DNA from: Betaproteobacteria bacterium UBA6904
GTDB taxonomy: Bacteria > Pseudomonadota > Gammaproteobacteria > Burkholderiales > SG8-39
DNA length: 10,297 nucleotides
NCBI GenBank assembly: GCA_002451175.1
Contig: DKBI01000116.1
Coordinates: 2,502-12,798, forward strand
Direction of reading: 5' to 3'
Below the pieces are notes generated by a model that did not search any database, had not been told where the DNA came from, and saw nothing but the letters and a program-made list of their open reading frames with translations. Positions 6,639-10,297 of the stretch are shown one piece after another; position 1 is the first letter of the stretch; the number at the start of each line of letters is the position of its first letter. The position numbers and the translations under genes are program-made.

Positions 6639-8107
6639 CGCACGACGAACACCGACCGCTCGTTGACCGCCACGCCGTCGACGCCGATTGCGCGCACCTC
6701 GAACTGCACGCGGTGCGTGCCGGGCGCCACCGCGTCCGGGGCGACGCGCACGCGCACCGGGACGATGCGCGACTCGGTCATCCCCAGCGTGATGCGCGTC
6801 TCGCCGGCCAGCTGCACGCCCGGCAGTCCGCTCACGCCAATCTCGAAGCTGCGCTCGCTCTCGGACGTATTGATGACCTGCAGCCGGTAGACGTTTTCGA
6901 TCTGCCCACCCTCCACGGTACGCGAAATCGCCGCGCGATCCGGCATGACGTTGACCTTCAGCGGGATGCGCAGGTACAGCCCGGCGACCGCCGCCACGAT
7001 GATCCCCCAGATGACGGCCGAATAGAGCCAGACGCGCGGCCGGAACGCCCGCCGCAGGATCTGCGCCCGGTCGAGCTTGCGCTCCATGGCGTGCTGCGTC
7101 GCGTAGCGGATCAGGCCGCGCGCCTGCCCGAAACGCTCCATCACCTGGTTGCAGCCGTCGATGCACGCCGCGCAACCGATGCACTGGTACTGCAGGCCAT
7201 CGCGGATGTCGATGCCGGTCGGGCAGACCTGCACGCACACGCCGCAGTTCACGCAATCGCCGAACTGCGCCCGGGGCGTCGACTTGCCGCGCGCGCCGCG
7301 GGGCTCGCCGCGCTCGGCATCGTACGTGATGATCAGCGTGTCCCGGTCGAACATCGCGCTCTGGAAACGCGCGTAGGGGCACATGTAGAGGCATACCTGC
7401 TCGCGCATCCATCCGGCGTTGCCGTACGTGGCGAACCCGTAGAACAGGATCCAGAAGGTCTCCCACGGCCCCAGCCCCGCGCCGGCTCCGTCACCGAGCC
7501 AGGCGGGCGCGCTCGCGAGGGCGCCCCACAGCTCGCGGATCGGCGTCACGTAGCCGACGAACGTGAATCCGGTCCAGAACGCGACGAGGATCCACACGGC
7601 GTGCTTGGCCGCCTTGAGCCCGAGCTTGCGCACATCCCATGCGGCCCGGTCGAGCTTGATCCGCTGATTGCGGTCGCCCTCGATGAGGCGCTCGATCCAC
7701 ATGAAGATTTCCGTGTAGACGGTCTGCGGACAAGCGTAACCGCACCACAGCCGCCCGGCGACGGCGGTGAACAGGAACAGCGACAGCGCCGCGATGATCA
7801 GCAGCACCGAGAGATAGATCACGTCCTGCGGCCAGAACACCAGGCCGAAGATGTAGAACTTGCGGTGCACGATGTCGAAGAGCACCGCCTGCCGGTCGTT
7901 CCAGACGATCCACGGCGTGCCGTAGTAGACCAGCTGCGTCGCCCACACGAGCGCCCACCGCCATGCGGCAAACCAGCCGGTCACCGCGCGCGGGTAGACC
8001 TTCTTGTGCGCGGCATACAGCTCAGTGACAACGACGCTGCCGCCCGGGGCGGCCGGTGCGGCAGGATCGCTGGTGGTTTTTTTCTGGGTGCTGGAAGGTT
8101 GAGCCAT
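6635..8107 (-). CDS. ccoG: CcoG (FixG/RdxA-like) cupric reductase, cbb3 oxidase assembly
   Basis: This 490-residue inner-membrane iron-sulfur protein matches CcoG, reported to reduce Cu(II) to Cu(I) for the CuB site of cbb3 oxidase. Hydrophobic helices lie at about 46-66, 93-118, 168-187, 215-230 and 357-379. Cysteine pairs are in CGYACP (122, 126) and CLYMCP (239, 243). Two [4Fe-4S] motifs follow: Cys285, 288, 291 and 295, and Cys309, 312, 315 and 319. A C-terminal immunoglobulin-like periplasmic domain spans about 385-490. The ATG at 8107 follows GGAAGG at 8109-8114, which is unusually close to the start. It begins 16 bases after ccoP. A run of seven A residues (8077-8083 on the plus strand as T) encodes Lys-Lys near the N-terminus, in a leader that looks disordered. 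Confidence 0.95.
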   Translation of the reverse strand: MAQPSSTQKKTTSDPAAPAAPGGSVVVTELYAAHKKVYPRAVTGWFAAWRWALVWATQLVYYGTPWIVWNDRQAVLFDIVHRKFYIFGLVFWPQDVIYLSVLLIIAALSLFLFTAVAGRLWCGYACPQTVYTEIFMWIERLIEGDRNQRIKLDRAAWDVRKLGLKAAKHAVWILVAFWTGFTFVGYVTPIRELWGALASAPAWLGDGAGAGLGPWETFWILFYGFATYGNAGWMREQVCLYMCPYARFQSAMFDRDTLIITYDAERGEPRGARGKSTPRAQFGDCVNCGVCVQVCPTGIDIRDGLQYQCIGCAACIDGCNQVMERFGQARGLIRYATQHAMERKLDRAQILRRAFRPRVWLYSAVIWGIIVAAVAGLYLRIPLKVNVMPDRAAISRTVEGGQIENVYRLQVINTSESERSFEIGVSGLPGVQLAGETRITLGMTESRIVPVRVRVAPDAVAPGTHRVQFEVRAIGVDGVAVNERSVFVVR

Positions 8108-8123
8108 GCCTTCCGCGCTGCGC

Positions 8124-9041
8124 CTACTTCGGCGGCGCCGACAGCGAATACACGTACGCCGTCAGCAGGTGGATCTTCGCCGGCGAAAGGAGGTCCTTGT
8201 GCGAAGGCATCTGGTTCTGCCGGCCGTTCGTGATCTGATAGACGATGTCCGCCTCGCGCGCGCCGTGCAGCCAGACGCCGTCGGTCAGGTCGGGCGCGCC
8301 CAGCGCCGGGTTGCCCTTGCCCTCGGCCCCGTGGCAGGCAACGCAGAACTGCTGGAATTTCTCCTTGCCGCGGTCGGCGCGAGCCGTGTCGTGCTTGCCG
8401 TTCGACAGCGACAGGACGTAGTGCGCGACGTCACGCGTGCTCTCCGGGCCCAGCGCCGCCCCGAAGGGCGGCATCACGCCGCGGCGTCCCTCCGTGACGG
8501 ACATCTTGATCGCCTCCGGCGTGCCGCCCCAGAGCCAGTCCTTGTCGGTCAGATTGGGGAAGCCGGGACGGCCTTCGCTGCCCGGACTGCCGCCGGCGTC
8601 GGAGGCGTGGCACTGCGCGCAGTAATTGAGGAACAGCTTCTGGCCGATGGCGAGGGCCTCGGGATTCTTCGCGACCTCCGCGACGTCGAGCTTCTCGTAC
8701 TTCTCGTACAGCGGGCCGAACTGCGCATTGGCCGCCTGCGTCTCGTCGTGCAGCTGCCCGATCTGGCTCCAGCCGAGCAGGCCCTGGAAGCTGCCGAGCC
8801 CCGGATACAGCGCCAGGTAGCCGAGCGCGAACACCACGGTGACGTAGAACAGCCAGGCCCACCAGCGCGGCATGGGATTGTTGTACTCCTGCAGGTTCTC
8901 GTCCCACACGTGTCCCGTGGTGTCGGCTTCCACCGACTTGCGCACGCTCTGCATCTTCAGGAACACCGCGCAGGCGATGATCGACACCACGCTGATGGCC
9001 CCGATGTAGACGTCCCAGAAACCGCTCGTGAACTGGCTCAT
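8124..9041 (-). CDS. ccoP: cbb3-type cytochrome oxidase subunit III, dihaem cytochrome c
   Basis: This 305-residue membrane-anchored dihaem cytochrome passes electrons towards CcoO and CcoN. Two N-terminal hydrophobic helices (about 9-29 and 60-80) are followed by two cytochrome c domains facing the periplasm. The haem motifs are CAQCH at 141-145 and CVACH at 233-237. Likely axial methionines are Met190 (VMPPFG) and Met279 (QMPSHK). The length and the NNPMPRWW segment before helix 2 fit the usual two-helix CcoP form. The ATG at 9041 overlaps the ccoQ stop as ATGA, and a GGAG lies about 9 bases upstream. It is downstream of ccoQ in the normal ccoNOQP order. No anomaly is seen. Confidence 0.97.
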   Translation of the reverse strand: MSQFTSGFWDVYIGAISVVSIIACAVFLKMQSVRKSVEADTTGHVWDENLQEYNNPMPRWWAWLFYVTVVFALGYLALYPGLGSFQGLLGWSQIGQLHDETQAANAQFGPLYEKYEKLDVAEVAKNPEALAIGQKLFLNYCAQCHASDAGGSPGSEGRPGFPNLTDKDWLWGGTPEAIKMSVTEGRRGVMPPFGAALGPESTRDVAHYVLSLSNGKHDTARADRGKEKFQQFCVACHGAEGKGNPALGAPDLTDGVWLHGAREADIVYQITNGRQNQMPSHKDLLSPAKIHLLTAYVYSLSAPPK

Positions 9042-9187
9042 GGCCGATCTCCGTCCTCATTCAGGGGCAGGTACGCGTCGCGCTCGAAGCGCGCCTTGCG
9101 CGACGGCGCGTAGGCCCACCAGACGATGCCCAGAAACGCCGCCAGCGCGGCGACCGTGACGAGACTTCTCAGGAGATTGATGTCCAT
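9038..9187 (-). CDS. ccoQ: cbb3-type oxidase subunit IV
   Basis: This 49-residue protein has one transmembrane helix at about 8-26, ending in WWAY, followed by a charged cytoplasmic tail (PSRKARFERDAYLPLNED). The size, the MDINLLRS start and the position between ccoO and ccoP identify it. CcoQ is a small non-catalytic subunit reported to stabilise the oxidase, in particular the binding of CcoP. The ATG at 9187 lies 2 bases after the ccoO stop and has no evident Shine-Dalgarno, so it is probably translated by re-initiation after ccoO. The stop overlaps the ccoP start. Confidence 0.93.
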   Translation of the reverse strand: MDINLLRSLVTVAALAAFLGIVWWAYAPSRKARFERDAYLPLNEDGDRP

Positions 9188-9189
9188 GA

Positions 9190-9801
9190 TCACTGCTTCG
9201 CCTTGAGCGCCGTGCCGAGCCCCTGCAGGTAGGCGATCAGCGCGTCCAGTTCGCTCTTGTCCTTGAGCTCGGCCTTCGCCTGCGCGATCTCCTCGTCCTT
9301 GTACGGCACGCCGACCACCCTCAGCGCGCGCATCTTCGCCTCGATGGTGTCGGCGTCCGCGGGTGCCTTGGCGAGCCAGGCGTACGCCGGCATGTTCGAT
9401 TCCGGCACGACGCTGCGCGGGTTGCTGAGGTGCAGCCGGTGCCAGTCGTCGGAGTAGCGGCCGCCGACACGGTGCAGATCGGGGCCGGTGCGCTTCGAAC
9501 CCCACTGGAACGGATGGTCGTACACGAACTCGCCGGCCACCGAGTAGTGCCCGTAGCGCTCCACCTCCGCGCGGAAAGGCCGCACCATCTGCGAATGGCA
9601 GTTGTAGCACCCTTCGCGGATGTAGACGTCGCGCCCCGTGAGCTCGAGCGCGCCGTACGGCTTCAGCCCGGCGACCGGCTCGGTCATCGACCGCATGAAC
9701 GACAGCGGCACGATTTCGACCAGCCCGCCGACGGCGATGACGAGAATGACGAGGACGATCATGAGCGCCTGGTTGCGCTCGATCAGGTCGTGCGTGAGCA
9801 T
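9190..9801 (-). CDS. ccoO: cbb3-type cytochrome oxidase subunit II, monohaem cytochrome c
   Basis: This 203-residue subunit has one N-terminal membrane helix (about 11-34) that anchors a periplasmic haem c domain. The haem motif is CYNCH at 65-69, followed by [10 protein letters not shown]. Met137 in SNMPAY is the probable axial ligand. The segment [20 protein letters not shown] (85-104), followed by TGPD, is a hallmark of CcoO. It carries electrons between CcoP and the catalytic subunit CcoN. The ATG at 9801 has a strong ribosome binding site (AAGGGAGAG at 9805-9813), 18 bases after the ccoN stop. Length and motifs are normal. Confidence 0.97.
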   Translation of the reverse strand: MLTHDLIERNQALMIVLVILVIAVGGLVEIVPLSFMRSMTEPVAGLKPYGALELTGRDVYIREGCYNCHSQMVRPFRAEVERYGHYSVAGEFVYDHPFQWGSKRTGPDLHRVGGRYSDDWHRLHLSNPRSVVPESNMPAYAWLAKAPADADTIEAKMRALRVVGVPYKDEEIAQAKAELKDKSELDALIAYLQGLGTALKAKQ

Positions 9802-9819
9802 GTTCTCTCCCTTGGCCGC

Positions 9820-10297
9820 TCAGGCGTGCGCCGAAGTCGGGACCGCGGCGTGCGCCGCGGCGGGCGCCGGAATCACGGCATCCACCGCCTTCGCGCCGGC
9901 CACGGTCTTCAGCACGTTGTAGAGCATGATCACCATGCCGGCGAGATACAGCGTCCCGCCCAGCAGGCGGATGGCGTAGAACGGGTACGTCGCCTTGACG
10001 CTCTCGACGAAGGTGTAGGTGAGCGTGCCGTCCGCGCTGACGCCGCGCCACATCAGCCCCTGCATCACGCCGGCGATCCACATGGCGGCGATGTACAGGA
10101 CGATGCCGACGGTGGCGACCCAGAAATGCGTGTTGATGAGGCGCACCGAGTACATCTCGGCGCGGCCGAACAGCCGTGGCACCAGGTGGTAGATGCAGCC
10201 CATGCTCACGAGACCGACCCAGCCGAGCGCGCCGCTGTGCACGTGCCCGATCGTCCAGTCCGTGTAGTGCGAGAGCGCGTTCACGGTCTTGATCGAC
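9820..10297 (-). CDS. ccoN: cbb3-type cytochrome oxidase subunit I, C-terminal part only
   Basis: The 3' end of the catalytic subunit runs into the window edge, so only about 158 residues are seen. The segment [17 protein letters not shown] contains the His-x-His pair that, in characterised CcoN, supplies one ligand to haem b3 and one to the low-spin haem b. Three or so further membrane helices follow (for example around [20 protein letters not shown] and [19 protein letters not shown]). The protein ends in an Ala/Pro-rich tail of roughly 20 residues ([15 protein letters not shown]) that is probably disordered. The frame continues upstream through a valine codon and past the edge, so no start is claimed. 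The oxygen-reducing haem b3-CuB centre belongs to this subunit. Its promoter lies outside the window. Confidence 0.96.
   Translation of the reverse strand, partial: SIKTVNALSHYTDWTIGHVHSGALGWVGLVSMGCIYHLVPRLFGRAEMYSVRLINTHFWVATVGIVLYIAAMWIAGVMQGLMWRGVSADGTLTYTFVESVKATYPFYAIRLLGGTLYLAGMVIMLYNVLKTVAGAKAVDAVIPAPAAAHAAVPTSAHA

Noticed and set aside
9177..9193. TTGAT...ATCAC at the ccoO/ccoQ junction as an FNR box
   Set aside because: The half-sites are separated by 7 bases instead of 4, and the site lies inside a co-translated gene pair.
9773..9786. TTGCG-N4-ATCAG in the 5' part of ccoO as an FNR box
   Set aside because: The spacing is right but only 7 of 10 positions match. It falls in coding sequence just downstream of the ccoO start, where no promoter is expected.

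Overview
The window is about 10.3 kb of GC-rich, tightly packed chromosomal DNA. It most likely comes from a betaproteobacterium or a close relative. That placement rests on the ccoN-O-Q-P-G-H gene order, the style of the short CcoQ and of CcoO, and a single-domain response regulator sitting directly before an Fnr gene. It is recognition from memory, not a phylogeny. The theme of the region is life at low oxygen: an oxygen sensor, a high-affinity terminal oxidase with its assembly factors, and ion-handling and RNA-processing genes that often accompany such regulons.

Plus strand, 1-3841. The window opens in the last 57 codons of a response-regulator receiver domain. Nineteen bases later comes fnr, with all four cluster-binding cysteines and the E..SR recognition helix. 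After a 75-base gap comes a 935-residue P2-type cation ATPase that resembles calcium pumps. The gap holds a short GC hairpin and, directly behind it, a good match to an FNR box (TTGAC-N4-ATCAC). A possible -10 element is placed so that transcription would begin almost on the ATPase start codon.

Minus strand, 10297 down to 3827. A single run of at least ten genes is read in the order ccoN (3' end only), ccoO, ccoQ, ccoP, ccoG, ccoH, an unrecognised 76-residue two-helix membrane protein, a small periplasmic c-type cytochrome without any methionine in its mature part, a beta-CASP metallo-beta-lactamase-fold RNase-like protein, and a small K+-channel-like protein. Five junctions are 4-base ATGA or GTGA stop-start overlaps and the other gaps are 2 to 49 bases. 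This suggests that the accessory genes are expressed together with the cbb3 oxidase. The last gene converges on the ATPase gene, and the two coding ends overlap by 15 bases.

How they may work together (inference): Fnr would sense falling oxygen and raise expression of the cbb3 oxidase operon, whose promoter lies outside the window, and of the cation ATPase. CcoG and CcoH mature the oxidase. The 76-residue protein and the small cytochrome are candidates for additional oxidase-linked functions. The ATPase, the K+ channel and the RNase would adjust ion balance and RNA turnover during microaerobic growth. No tRNA, rRNA, mobile element, CRISPR array or origin was seen, and no gene-free stretch exceeds 76 bases.
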